Origin: Pseudomonas pisciculturae
Lineage (GTDB): Bacteria; Pseudomonadota; Gammaproteobacteria; Pseudomonadales; Pseudomonadaceae
Direction: 5' to 3'
NCBI RefSeq assembly: GCF_015461805.1
Contig: NZ_JACVZE010000003.1
Location: forward strand, 1 to 64,000
DNA length: 64,000 nucleotides
This document shows, in pieces, positions 1 to 8,963 of the stretch. The notes under the pieces were generated by a model. That model had not been told where the DNA came from and searched no databases. It saw only the letters and a program-made list of their open reading frames with translations. Numbering within the stretch: the first letter of the stretch is position 1; each line of letters starts with the position of its first letter. Both the position numbers and the translations under genes were made by a program.

Positions 1-125
1 ACCCAGCGGCGCAGGGCCGTGGGACCAATATCCAAGCTGGCACAGACTTCAGGAACTGGCTGCTCCTCATCGAGCACCATACTGGCTGCCTTGAGTTTGA
101 ATTCACTGGAATAAGATTTGCGCAT
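1..125 (-). CDS. IS3-family transposase OrfA, N-terminal part (runs off the left edge)
   Basis: The reverse strand starts with ATG at 125 and reads MRKSYSSEFKLKAASMVLDE, then a segment ending TALRRW at the window edge. This is the N-terminal helix-turn-helix pattern of IS3/IS911-type OrfA proteins, which bind the element's terminal inverted repeats. About 41 codons are visible; the rest of OrfA and the OrfB integrase would lie outside the window to the left. No frameshift or stop is seen in the visible part, so the element may be intact, but this cannot be judged here. Confidence 0.8.
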   Translation of the reverse strand, partial: MRKSYSSEFKLKAASMVLDEEQPVPEVCASLDIGPTALRRW

Positions 126-197
126 ATTCAAAACACCTCAAATTTAGGCGCCATCATAGCGCCCGATTAAAGTGTCCAAAATCATTAGGCCAGATCA
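1..197 (-). mobile_element. End of an IS3-family insertion sequence
   Basis: The OrfA start at 125 is preceded on the reverse strand by about 70 bases of non-coding DNA that would be the left end of the element. The boundary is inferred. From about 198 rightward the sequence is a REPIN arm that has lost its outer tip, so the IS end most likely lies at about 195-197. On the reverse strand the end would then begin TGATCTGGCC. The other end and any target duplication are outside the window. Confidence 0.55.
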
Positions 198-279
198 GCT
201 TGCCCCCGATGAGGGAGTGTCAGTCGGCATATGTACCGCCTGGCACACCGCTATCGGGGGCAAGCCCCCTCCCACACTG
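198..279. repeat. REPIN truncated in its left arm
   Basis: The right arm (245-279) is the normal CTATCGGGGGCAAGCCCC-type sequence ending CCCACA. The left arm begins abruptly at GCTTGCCCCCGAT (198) and lacks the TGTGGGAGGGG tip found in the other copies of this window. The missing tip coincides with the inferred IS end. With the IS end this accounts for all of 126-304; nothing else is seen there. Confidence 0.75.
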
Positions 280-304
280 CGCCCCATTGAGGTCAAAAAT
301 TGGG

Positions 305-1390
305 TTACAGACCGAGTAACGACAACATAATGAAGGTCGCAAACAACACAAAATGCGTCATCCCCTCGATGGCATTGGTCTCACCGTCGTTGAGGTTGAT
401 CGCACTCACAATCAGCGTAATAAACACCATCACCGTTTGCACCGGCGTCATCGCCATCTGGAACGGCTGGCCGGTATAGAGCGCCATCGCCTCCATCACC
501 GGCACCGTCAGGATCACCGTCGACAACGACGCACCCAGCGCAATATTGACCACCGACTGCATACGGTTGGCCAACGCCGCACGTAGCGCCGTCAAGATCT
601 CCGGCGCCGCCGAAATGGCTGCCACCACAATCGCCGTGATCACCGGCGGTGCGCCCGTCCCTTCAAGGCCCAGGTCCAGCGTCTTGGACATCACCTCGGC
701 CAGTGCGCCAATCACAATCACGCCAAATACCAGCGTTCCAATAGAGAACGCCAGATTGATAGACGGCGCTTCTTCCGACGGTTTCTTACCGCGCTTCTCT
801 GGGTAGTTGTAACTGAAGAAGTAACTGTGGGGCCCCACCTGCATGCGCAGGAACAAGGTGTACAGCACCACCATCGCGCCAATGGTGAAGGCCGAGTAAA
901 TTTTCCAGTCAGCCTCGGGGATGAATTCCGGCACCACCATCGACACGCCCATGGCGGTGAGGATCATCACGCTGTAGCTGCGCGCTGAATCATCGTTGTA
1001 AGACTGTTCGCCATGCTTGATACCCCCCATCAGCGCAGCCAGGCCAAGGATGCCGTTGATATCGAGCATCACCGCCGAATAAATCGTGTCGCGCACCAAG
1101 GTAGGCGACGGTTCGTTGCTCATCATGATCGCCAATATCACCACTTCCACAAGCACGGCGGCCAAGGTGAGAATCATGGTGCCGTAGGGGTCGCCGACCT
1201 TTTCCGCCAGTTGCTCAGCGTGATGCGCCACGCGCATCGAGGCGATCACGATGAACACGATCAGCGTCACTCCACCGAGCAGCGCCACGCCCTGCCCGCT
1301 GTTGAGCATCCAGTGTTCCAGCGGGTACGCGGCGATGGCTGCAATCAGCGCCAGCAGCATGAATTTTTCTTGCTTAAGGGATGTGAGCAT
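305..1390 (-). CDS. chaA: Calcium/sodium:proton antiporter, ChaA type
   Basis: A 361-residue polytopic inner-membrane protein of the Ca2+:cation antiporter superfamily, close in length to E. coli ChaA. About eleven hydrophobic segments are visible. The two characteristic alpha repeats can be seen: the first contains LAAVLVEVVILAIMM, the second AAISAAPEILTALRAALANR followed by NIALGASLS. The acidic residues in these repeats bind the cation in this family. The reading frame is open back to a TTG at 1405, but ATG at 1390 is chosen because AAGG lies at a good distance in front of it. The likely role is export of Na+, Ca2+ or K+ in exchange for protons; the exact ion cannot be read from sequence. 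It is transcribed away from the deaminase gene, with about 190 bases between them. Confidence 0.88.
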   Translation of the reverse strand: MLTSLKQEKFMLLALIAAIAAYPLEHWMLNSGQGVALLGGVTLIVFIVIASMRVAHHAEQLAEKVGDPYGTMILTLAAVLVEVVILAIMMSNEPSPTLVRDTIYSAVMLDINGILGLAALMGGIKHGEQSYNDDSARSYSVMILTAMGVSMVVPEFIPEADWKIYSAFTIGAMVVLYTLFLRMQVGPHSYFFSYNYPEKRGKKPSEEAPSINLAFSIGTLVFGVIVIGALAEVMSKTLDLGLEGTGAPPVITAIVVAAISAAPEILTALRAALANRMQSVVNIALGASLSTVILTVPVMEAMALYTGQPFQMAMTPVQTVMVFITLIVSAINLNDGETNAIEGMTHFVLFATFIMLSLLGL

Positions 1391-1550
1391 TCCGGGCCTT
1401 ATCAAACAGCAAATCAGTCATTGATGAGGTACAGACTACGGCGTGCCGCTAACGTTTCGTTACACCTTAGTTCACGCCGCCATTGCGCGAATGCAACAAA
1501 AACGATCCTGCTGGTCAGGTTTTACCGATTATTTCGGCCATGGCCTGTAG

Positions 1551-2537
<987 letters not shown>

Positions 2538-2567
2538 CCCGCACTCACTGAATGAATGCAGGCTAAA

Positions 2568-2659
2568 TGTGGGAGTGGGCTTGCCCGCGATGGCGATGGA
2601 TCAGTCAGCTTCAATGTCGACTGTTAAATCGCCATCGCGGGCAAGCCCGGCTCCCACAC
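2568..2659. repeat. REPIN (REP doublet), GTGGGCTTGCCCGCG subtype
   Basis: Two REP sequences in inverted orientation: TGTGGGAGTGGGCTTGCCCG at the left and a right arm ending GCCCGGCTCCCACA, with a short spacer around 2610-2630. The whole can fold into one long hairpin. It fills the gap between the convergent deaminase and MFS genes and may also help end transcription there. Confidence 0.9.
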
Positions 2660-2673
2660 TGACCTCACCGGCC

Positions 2674-4044
2674 TTAAGCCTGAGTCAATTCTTCCAGCGT
2701 CTTACCCTTCGTCTCCATCCCAAACACCCACACCACCACAGCCGCTACCGCAAAACACAGCGCCCCCAAGGCAAACACCCCGCCCTGCCCGGTAATCGGG
2801 AACACCAACCCCGTCACCAACGGCCCCAGCAAAGAACCGACCCGGCCAATCGCCGAAGCAAACCCCGAGCCCGTCGCCCGCGCCGATGTGGGGTACAACT
2901 CAGGCGTGTAGGTGTACAGCACCGCCCACATGCCAAACAAAAAGAACTGCATCAACAAGCCTGACGTAATCAGCAGGCCAACGTTGCCGCCAAACACCGC
3001 ACTCTGCCCATAAAGAAACGCCATCACCCCGCCGCCAAGCAACGTCACGACGCACACCGGTTTACGCCCCCACCGCTCCACCAGCCAGGCCGCCATCAAG
3101 AAGCCGGGGATCCCACCGAGGGAAATGATCACCGTGTAATACACCGACTGCGTCACGGCAAAACCCGACTGCTGCAACAGCGCGCTCAACCACGAGGTCA
3201 GCCCGTAGAAGCCGAGCAAAGCAAAGAACCACACACTCCAAATCATCATCGTGCGCTGGCGATACTGCGGCGACCACAGTTGCTGAAATGCCGAGAAGAA
3301 CGTCCCCGGCGTGCTCTCCACCCGAGGCAGGCGAATCGGCTCCGGCAAGTCGGCTTGGCCTGTCGAGTGGCGAACCCTCTGCTCGATACCCAGCAATACC
3401 TTATCGGCCGCTTCATGCCGCCCGGCCTGTTCCAGCCAGCGTGGTGACTCCGGGATAAAAAAACGGATCGCCAGTACAAACACGGCCGGTACCGCCAACA
3501 CCAGGAAGATGTCGCGCCAGCCAATTACCGGTAACAGGAAGTAAGACAACACCCCCGCCGCCACAAAGCCCAGCGGCCAGAAGCCATCCATCAAAGCGAT
3601 ATAGCGCCCGCGCCCCTTGGCTGGAATCAACTCCGAGAGCATCGACTGCGCAATCGGAAACTCCATGCCCATGCCAATGCCCAACAAAATGCGAAACAGC
3701 GTCAACGTCTCCACCGTCTGCGCGGTGGAACACAGGTAACTGGCGATGCCCCACAACACGATGCTCCACTGGAACACCGGCTTGCGCCCGAAGCGATCGG
3801 CGAGCATCCCAGACAGGGACGCGCCCACCACCATGCCGAAAAAGCTCGAACTGGCCAGTAACCCAGCCTGGGCCGTGCTTAAACCAAACTCGGTTTTGAT
3901 CGACCCCAGGAGGAACGTCATCATCGCCAGGTCCATGGAGTCGAAGAAAAACGCCAAGGCGATGATGATAAAGATCACGCGGTGGTAGCCGCTGATGGGC
4001 AACCGTTCCAGCCGCTCTGCTGCGCTATAGCCTTGCATACCCAT
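2674..4044 (-). CDS. MFS transporter, sugar-porter-like, substrate unknown
   Basis: A 456-residue major facilitator with about twelve membrane segments. Family signatures are visible: ADRFGRKP in the loop after segment 2, PESPRWLEQAGR after segment 6, VERWGRKP in the second half, and PELYPTSARATGSG before segment 11. These place it among sugar/metabolite:proton symporters rather than drug exporters. The frame is open to an ATG at 4089. ATG at 4044 is preferred because GGGG precedes it and the extra residues (MPHTRRGVFSHWGC) do not look like a transporter N-terminus. The ArsR-type regulator lies upstream on the same strand with about 105 bases between, so the two may be co-regulated. The substrate cannot be named. 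Confidence 0.85.
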   Translation of the reverse strand: MGMQGYSAAERLERLPISGYHRVIFIIIALAFFFDSMDLAMMTFLLGSIKTEFGLSTAQAGLLASSSFFGMVVGASLSGMLADRFGRKPVFQWSIVLWGIASYLCSTAQTVETLTLFRILLGIGMGMEFPIAQSMLSELIPAKGRGRYIALMDGFWPLGFVAAGVLSYFLLPVIGWRDIFLVLAVPAVFVLAIRFFIPESPRWLEQAGRHEAADKVLLGIEQRVRHSTGQADLPEPIRLPRVESTPGTFFSAFQQLWSPQYRQRTMMIWSVWFFALLGFYGLTSWLSALLQQSGFAVTQSVYYTVIISLGGIPGFLMAAWLVERWGRKPVCVVTLLGGGVMAFLYGQSAVFGGNVGLLITSGLLMQFFLFGMWAVLYTYTPELYPTSARATGSGFASAIGRVGSLLGPLVTGLVFPITGQGGVFALGALCFAVAAVVVWVFGMETKGKTLEELTQA

Positions 4045-4149
4045 GCCGCACCCCCAGTGTGAAAAAACCCCTCGGCGAGTGTGCGGCATCGTTTTGCCGG
4101 GTTATTGCTGGATGCGACCTGATTAAAACTCTGAGCGACGCCACTGAAG

Positions 4150-4845
4150 CTAGGGTTGCTCGATCGCAGCCAATCGTGAGATTTCCACCTGCCCGAGATC
4201 GTGAACCACCAAGGCCCGGGAGTCGCTGACCACACTGACCCAGTTCGACTGCAAAAAAAGCTGCAGCAACCCGGCACCCAGCGCTCCGCCCAGGTGCGGG
4301 TATTGCTGACTCCAGTCGAAACAGTCACACACCAACGGCGTAGCCAGCGCCTGGGTAAAAATGCCCAGGCTCGCTAAATGCTGCGCCCCCTTAAGCGTGA
4401 CTTCGGTGCGATGCTCATGGTGTTCGATCCATCCTGTCGCCAGCATTCGCTCGTACAGCCCTGCCGCCAGCTCCCCACCGAGATGGCCGTGGCACAAGCG
4501 AGCACGACGCAATGACAGCGGCGCGGCCAAAGGCGACAGTAAAACGTGCGGCGTGCGGCGTACCGCACTGGCAACGGTGGTGGTGGCCAAGGCATCGATG
4601 GCCGCGCTGACATCCGGGGCTGCCACGCGAAACAGCCGCTGACCACGCCGGCCTTCGGTGCGCAGCAAGCCGCTACCTGTCAGCCGGGCCAGATGCGCAT
4701 TGGCCGATGCCAGCGTCAGCCCGGCGAGGCTCGCCAGGTCCTCCGACGACTTGGCCGAACCGTCCATCAAGGACCAGAGCATGGCGGTGCGTTTGGGGTC
4801 GGCCAGTAAGCTGGCGATCTGACTGATGCAAGGTGCTTCTTCCAT
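4150..4845 (-). CDS. ArsR-type winged-helix transcriptional regulator
   Basis: A 231-residue regulator. Residues 5-85 form an ArsR winged helix (ISQIASLLADPKRTAMLWSL, then SSEDLASLAGLTLASANAHL, then RLFRVAAPDV). The C-terminal 140 residues are longer than in simple metal sensors and contain DCFDWSQQYPHLGGALGAGL. The canonical CXC metal site of ArsR/SmtB is not visible in the recognition helix, so a metal ligand is not supported. GGGAG sits seven bases before the ATG. It lies just upstream of the MFS gene on the same strand, its most likely target; this is inference from position. Confidence 0.82.
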   Translation of the reverse strand: MEEAPCISQIASLLADPKRTAMLWSLMDGSAKSSEDLASLAGLTLASANAHLARLTGSGLLRTEGRRGQRLFRVAAPDVSAAIDALATTTVASAVRRTPHVLLSPLAAPLSLRRARLCHGHLGGELAAGLYERMLATGWIEHHEHRTEVTLKGAQHLASLGIFTQALATPLVCDCFDWSQQYPHLGGALGAGLLQLFLQSNWVSVVSDSRALVVHDLGQVEISRLAAIEQP

Positions 4846-4979
4846 CTATTCACTCCCTGTTAAGTCACTTGTTTGCTGTGATTAGCGTCGAAGTATAGGA
4901 GTGCAAACAGCCGGTTCCGCGTGGTCCTACAGCGCAGAGATGGACAGCAATTGAGTGAAACTTCCGTTTGTTCGTGAGG

Positions 4980-5909
4980 CTACTGGCCAGCGCTCAACCG
5001 CTCCGGCAACTGCGCACTCAAGGTCGCACAGCAGGACACGAGCATTTCCCGCAGCAGGTTGATGGGTTTGCTCAACTGCGCGCGATGGGCGCACAGCAGG
5101 TTGAGCGGCGTACGCTCGCCGCGCAGCTCGGGCAGGATCAGGCGCAGACGCCCCGCCAGCACATCGCTGCTCACATCCAGCCAGGACTTATAGGCTATGC
5201 CCACACCGGCCACTGCCCAGCGGCGCACCACATCGGCATCATCGCTGAAACGGTCGCCGCTGACCGTCAGGCTGACTTCTCGCTTGCCGTCGTGAAAGGT
5301 CCAGTGATCGTGGACACGGCTGCCGAGCATATAAAGCAGGCAATTGTGTTGGGCCAATTGCTCCAGGTGCCGAGGCTCGCCGTGGCGTGCAAGGTAACCT
5401 GGCGCAGCACACAGCACGCGCACGTTTTGTGGGGCCACGGGCAGCGCGATCAGGCTTGAGTCCTCGGGCTCGCCGTAGCGCAGGGCGATGTCTACCGGTT
5501 GGCGAAACAGGTCGGCAATGCGGTCGCCCAGTAACAAGCGCACGGAGAGTTGCGGGTACTCGCGCTGAAACTCATCCAACCAGGGCAATAGTTGATTGCG
5601 GCCAAAGTCCGAAGGGGCCGACAGTTGCAGCACACCGCTGACATGATCCTGGCCGCTGGCCAATAAACGCCGCCCCTCATCCAGCGAGCTCAGTGCTGCG
5701 CGGGCATATTCCAGGAACCCTTCACCTTCAGCCGTCAGGCGCAAGCTGCGGGTGGATCGCGCCAACAGGCGAGCGCCCAATTGTTGCTCGATGCGCTTCA
5801 ACGCGGCGCTGGCCACAGCCGGCGACAAGTCCATCACCCGCGCCGCGGCCGACAGGCTGCCCAAGTCGGCGGCGCGTACAAACAACTGCAAATCATCAAA
5901 ACGCAGCAT
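4980..5909 (-). CDS. LysR-family transcriptional regulator
   Basis: A 309-residue LysR-type regulator. The N-terminal helix-turn-helix (residues 1-60) reads DLQLFVRAADLGSLSAAARV and continues to LKRIEQQLGARLLARSTRSL. A periplasmic-binding-protein-like effector domain covers about 90-295. It is divergent from the monooxygenase and quinone-reductase genes. The 118-base gap holds a perfect inverted repeat (5940-5955), so the usual arrangement of a LysR protein controlling its divergent neighbours is likely. The effector is unknown. Confidence 0.88.
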   Translation of the reverse strand: MLRFDDLQLFVRAADLGSLSAAARVMDLSPAVASAALKRIEQQLGARLLARSTRSLRLTAEGEGFLEYARAALSSLDEGRRLLASGQDHVSGVLQLSAPSDFGRNQLLPWLDEFQREYPQLSVRLLLGDRIADLFRQPVDIALRYGEPEDSSLIALPVAPQNVRVLCAAPGYLARHGEPRHLEQLAQHNCLLYMLGSRVHDHWTFHDGKREVSLTVSGDRFSDDADVVRRWAVAGVGIAYKSWLDVSSDVLAGRLRLILPELRGERTPLNLLCAHRAQLSKPINLLREMLVSCCATLSAQLPERLSAGQ

Positions 5910-5939
5910 GCATTCCTGCTCATTATCAAAATTTCATTG

Positions 5940-5955
5940 AAACAGCCCTCTGTTT
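5940..5955. promoter_or_regulatory. Candidate LysR operator
   Basis: AAACAGCCCTCTGTTT is a perfect 6-4-6 inverted repeat about 30 bases upstream of the LysR start and 72 bases upstream of the divergent monooxygenase start. Position fits autoregulation and control of the neighbour. It lacks the T-N11-A core in its simplest form, so the assignment is tentative. Confidence 0.35.
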
Positions 5956-6027
5956 TAGCCGCTTTTATCTTCATGGGAAATAGCCAATCATCTGCCCATC
6001 CCGTTCATCACGTGTCTGGAGTTGAAT

Positions 6028-6321
6028 ATGACCACCGCCTTTAACGTCATTGCCACGCTGATCGCCAAACCCGGTCAACAGGCCACCTTGGAAACCCTGC
6101 TGCGCGGCCTGCTGGAACCTACCCGCCTTGAAGCCGGTTGTGAGCAATACGACCTGCACCAAGACCTGCAACACCCAGAGACCTTCTACATGCTCGAACG
6201 CTGGAGCGACGACGCAGCCCTGGCCGACCATGACCAGAGCGCGCATATCCAGAGTTTCCGCACCAAGGCCGCCGACGTCATCGAACACTTCGAACTCAAG
6301 CGCCTGACATTTCTTGCCTGA
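6028..6321 (+). CDS. Antibiotic-biosynthesis-monooxygenase-fold protein (putative quinol monooxygenase)
   Basis: A 97-residue single ABM domain of the YgiN type. It starts FNVIATLIAKPGQQATLETL and contains LEAGCEQYDLHQD and the ERWSDDAALADHDQS segment that packs the dimeric ferredoxin-like barrel. Members oxidise quinols or act on small reactive electrophiles. The frame is open to a TTG at 6022, but ATG at 6028 has GGAG at proper spacing. The next gene begins 24 bases after the stop, so the two probably form an operon controlled by the divergent LysR gene. Pairing with a quinone-oxidoreductase-like protein fits a quinone redox role, which is inference. Confidence 0.82.
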   Translation: MTTAFNVIATLIAKPGQQATLETLLRGLLEPTRLEAGCEQYDLHQDLQHPETFYMLERWSDDAALADHDQSAHIQSFRTKAADVIEHFELKRLTFLA

Positions 6322-6344
6322 TCACCGCCTTTTTTGGAGCCCTC

Positions 6345-7358
6345 ATGAAAGCCATTGCCTACTACGCGTCACTGCCGATCAACGACCCAGCGGCCCTGCA
6401 AGACATCGAACTGCCGGAGCCGGTTGCCGGCCCCCGCGACCTGTTGGTGGAAGTCAAAGCCATCTCGGTCAACCCGGTGGATACCAAGGTGCGCCAGAAC
6501 GTCGCCCCTGAAAACGGCGCCGCCAAAGTGCTGGGCTGGGACGTCGCGGGCGTGGTCAAGGCCGTCGGCAGCGACGTGACCCTGTTCAAGGCCGGCGACA
6601 AGGTGTTCTATGCCGGCTCCCTGGTACGCCCAGGAGGCAACAGCGAACTGCACACCGTGGACGAACGCATCGTCGGCCATATGCCCAAAAGCCTCGGTTT
6701 TGCCGAAGCCGCCGCACTGCCTCTCACGGCCATCACCGCCTGGGAGCTATTGTTTGAGCGCCTGCAAGTACGTGAGGGTAAAGAGGATGAAGGCCAGAGC
6801 CTGCTGATCGTCGGCGCCGCCGGCGGCGTGGGTTCGATCCTGACCCAACTGGCAGCCCAGCTCACGGCACTCAAAGTGATTGGCACCGCCTCGCGCCCCG
6901 AAACCCAGGAATGGGCCAAGGCGTTGGGCGCAGACCTGGTGATCGACCACAGCCAACCGCTGAGCGAAGCGCTGAAAAACGCCGGCCACCCACAGGTCAC
7001 CCACGTCGCCAGCCTGACCCAAACCGACCATCACCTGGACCAGTTGGTGGAGGCCCTGCAACCCCAAGGCAAGCTGGCACTGATCGACGACCCCAAGGCG
7101 TTGGACGTGAGCAAGCTCAAGCGCAAAAGCCTGTCGCTGCATTGGGAGTTCATGTACACCCGTTCGATGTTCGAAACGCCGGACATGATCGAGCAGCACA
7201 ACCTGCTCAATCGCGTCGCCGAACTGATCGACGCCGGCACCTTGAAAACCACGGTAGGCGAGCACTTTGGCGTGATCAATGCGGCCAACCTGCGCCGTGC
7301 CCACACGCTGCTGGAAAGCGGCAAGGCCAAGGGCAAGATCGTGCTGGAAGGGTTCTGA
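6345..7358 (+). CDS. Zinc-type alcohol dehydrogenase-like / NADPH:quinone oxidoreductase
   Basis: A 337-residue medium-chain dehydrogenase/reductase. The N-terminal GroES-like domain contains AISVNPVDTKVR and VLGWDVAGVV. The nucleotide-binding Rossmann motif GAAGGVGS is at residues 157-164. The cysteine and histidine zinc ligands of true alcohol dehydrogenases are absent, so it belongs to the zinc-free quinone reductase branch despite the common database name. It is likely to reduce quinones or alpha,beta-unsaturated carbonyls with NADPH. It is co-directional with, and 24 bases behind, the ABM-domain gene. Confidence 0.85.
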   Translation: MKAIAYYASLPINDPAALQDIELPEPVAGPRDLLVEVKAISVNPVDTKVRQNVAPENGAAKVLGWDVAGVVKAVGSDVTLFKAGDKVFYAGSLVRPGGNSELHTVDERIVGHMPKSLGFAEAAALPLTAITAWELLFERLQVREGKEDEGQSLLIVGAAGGVGSILTQLAAQLTALKVIGTASRPETQEWAKALGADLVIDHSQPLSEALKNAGHPQVTHVASLTQTDHHLDQLVEALQPQGKLALIDDPKALDVSKLKRKSLSLHWEFMYTRSMFETPDMIEQHNLLNRVAELIDAGTLKTTVGEHFGVINAANLRRAHTLLESGKAKGKIVLEGF

Positions 7359-7370
7359 ACAACGCCTGTA

Positions 7371-7408
7371 GGTGTCGTCGATTATTCCTGTGAGTAATGG
7401 ACGACACC
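7371..7408 (+). other. Long near-perfect RNA hairpin upstream of a small gene
   Basis: GGTGTCGTC (7371-7379) pairs with GACGACACC (7400-7408). Inside, ATTATTC pairs with GAGTAAT through one G-U pair, leaving a four-base loop CTGT and one G-G mismatch. The G-U pair would be an A-C mismatch on the other strand, so the structure favours RNA from the + strand. No U-run follows, so it is not a standard terminator. It could be an attenuator, an mRNA-end stabiliser or a mobile repeat. Confidence 0.6.
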
Positions 7409-7503
7409 ATTAGTCCGAGAGTTGACCTTCGTCATCTTTATGGGGGGATTCAGGTTTATATTGGCCGCCTTTGCCACGATTCTTTTACGTGAGGAAGTCA
7501 GCA

Positions 7504-7677
7504 ATGAAGATCCTGATAAAAGCGTTAGCAAAATCCCAGTGGGAAGTCCGGCTCGATCAAAAGGCCATTACTTTCCACACCGAGGCCGAGGCGCGCGCCT
7601 TTGTCGACACGCTGCAAGCCCGTATCCAGGCCCCCCATCGCTTTCCCGTCAACCAGCAACGTTGCGCCGCTGGCTGA
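7504..7677 (+). CDS. Small protein of unknown function (57 residues)
   Basis: The protein begins MKILIKALAKSQWEVRLDQK and has no signal peptide or membrane segment. It has the look of a small alpha/beta fold: two short strands around IKALAKSQWEVRL and AITFH, then a helix AEARAFVDTLQARIQ and a tail with one cysteine. The frame is open to 7471, but ATG at 7504 is preceded by GAGGAAG at ideal spacing. I do not recognise a family. It follows the hairpin at 7371-7408 and its 3' end is 7 bases from the convergent exporter gene. Confidence 0.7.
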   Translation: MKILIKALAKSQWEVRLDQKAITFHTEAEARAFVDTLQARIQAPHRFPVNQQRCAAG

Positions 7678-7684
7678 CTGCCCC

Positions 7685-8878
7685 CTAGACCTTCGCCTGC
7701 GCGGCCCTCGCCCGTTGCAGGCGCTGGGTCGATACCGCAAACGTCACGGCTAATACACCGCACAGGCTGATCACCATGGCCATCGGCATCGCCGTGCCAT
7801 CGTGCAATACCCCCACCAATGAAGCAGCCCCCGCTGCCACGCCGAACTGGATGCAACCGAGCAGCGCCGAAGCGCTACCGGCCCGTGCACCCTGCCCGCT
7901 CATGGCGCACGCCGACGTGTTGGGCAAGATGCAGCCCAGGCTGGCAATGCAGATAAACAACGGCACCAGCAATGGCCACAACGCATTAGTGCGCAACGCC
8001 GCAATGCCAAGTAACGTCGTCGCCGCCAACAGATACACCCACACGCTGCGCGACAGCAGAAACGCCGGCCCACGCTTGGCAAGCAACCGCGCATTCACCT
8101 GCGCCACCAGGATAAAACCCGCCGCATTGGAACCGAACAGCCAACCGTAATGCTCGGCGGGCACGCCGTAGAGCTGGATAAACACGAACGGGGAACCGGC
8201 GATATAGGCAAACATCCCGGCAATCGAAATACCGCCGGTCAGCGCATAACCGAGATAAACCCGATCAGACAGCAGCGCTCCGTAGCGACGCAGCGAGCCA
8301 GACAACGGCTGGCGCGGCTGATGGGCCGGAAAGGTTTCCGGCAAGCCGACCGCCACGGCAATCGCGGCCATGACGCTGAAAAGCGTCAGCACCAGAAAGA
8401 TCGACTGCCAGCCCCACAGCCCCACCATCACCCCACCGGCCAGCGGCGCAAGGATCGGCGCCAAGCCCGTCACCAGCATCAGTTGGGAGAACACCTTGGC
8501 CGAGCCCACCGCATCACATTTATCGCTGACCACCGCACGGGAGATCACCATGCCCGCGCAACCGCCCAAGGCCTGTACGAAACGTGCGCCGATCAGCCAT
8601 TCCAACGACGGCGCGAAGGCGCAGGCAAAGGACGCCAATGTGAATAGGGTCACACCACTGAGCAGCGGGCCGCGCCGACCAAAGCGGTCTGCCAACGGGC
8701 CGTAGATCAACTGGCCGATGGCCAAACCGGCGAAATACACCGCCAGGGTCAACTGGATATGTTTTTCATCGGTGCCAAAAGCAGTCGCCATCGCCGGGAA
8801 GCCCGGCAAGTAAAAGTCGATCGCCAACGGCGCAAAAGCGCTCAAGGCACCCAAAATCAGAATTATGCGCAGGTTCAT
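7685..8878 (-). CDS. Bcr/CflA-family multidrug efflux MFS transporter
   Basis: A 397-residue drug:proton antiporter of the DHA1 group with about twelve membrane segments. The first segment ends in IDFYLPGFPAMA, the conserved D-Y-LP signature of Bcr/CflA proteins. Motif A appears as YGPLADRFGRRGPL and motif C as VTGLAPILAPLAGG after segment 5. The likely role is export of bicyclomycin-like or other small drugs; the natural substrate is unknown. A weak ribosome site precedes the ATG. A dyad (8940-8955) in its upstream region looks like a repressor operator, but no regulator gene adjoins it. Confidence 0.87.
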   Translation of the reverse strand: MNLRIILILGALSAFAPLAIDFYLPGFPAMATAFGTDEKHIQLTLAVYFAGLAIGQLIYGPLADRFGRRGPLLSGVTLFTLASFACAFAPSLEWLIGARFVQALGGCAGMVISRAVVSDKCDAVGSAKVFSQLMLVTGLAPILAPLAGGVMVGLWGWQSIFLVLTLFSVMAAIAVAVGLPETFPAHQPRQPLSGSLRRYGALLSDRVYLGYALTGGISIAGMFAYIAGSPFVFIQLYGVPAEHYGWLFGSNAAGFILVAQVNARLLAKRGPAFLLSRSVWVYLLAATTLLGIAALRTNALWPLLVPLFICIASLGCILPNTSACAMSGQGARAGSASALLGCIQFGVAAGAASLVGVLHDGTAMPMAMVISLCGVLAVTFAVSTQRLQRARAAQAKV

Positions 8879-8939
8879 CAGGCACCCAAGTCAGTCGGCA
8901 GCCCGACAGTCTAGCCGCGCTTGGGGGCCTTGAACATTA

Positions 8940-8955
8940 AGTTAGCTCGCTAACT
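8940..8955. promoter_or_regulatory. Candidate repressor operator upstream of the Bcr/CflA gene
   Basis: AGTTAGC-TC-GCTAACT is a perfect 7-2-7 dyad 62 bases upstream of the exporter start. Its form resembles operators of TetR-type repressors. It also lies just after the copZ stop, so a role at the copZ 3' end is an alternative. Confidence 0.4.
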
Positions 8956-8963
8956 ATTAAAAA

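Noticed and set aside
1..300. A genomic island boundary at the left edge
   Set aside because: Only one IS end is visible. There is no integrase, tRNA or composition shift to support an island.
1391..1405. TTG at 1405 as the start of the ChaA-type gene
   Set aside because: The in-frame ATG at 1390 has a better ribosome site, and the extra residues add nothing to the family alignment.
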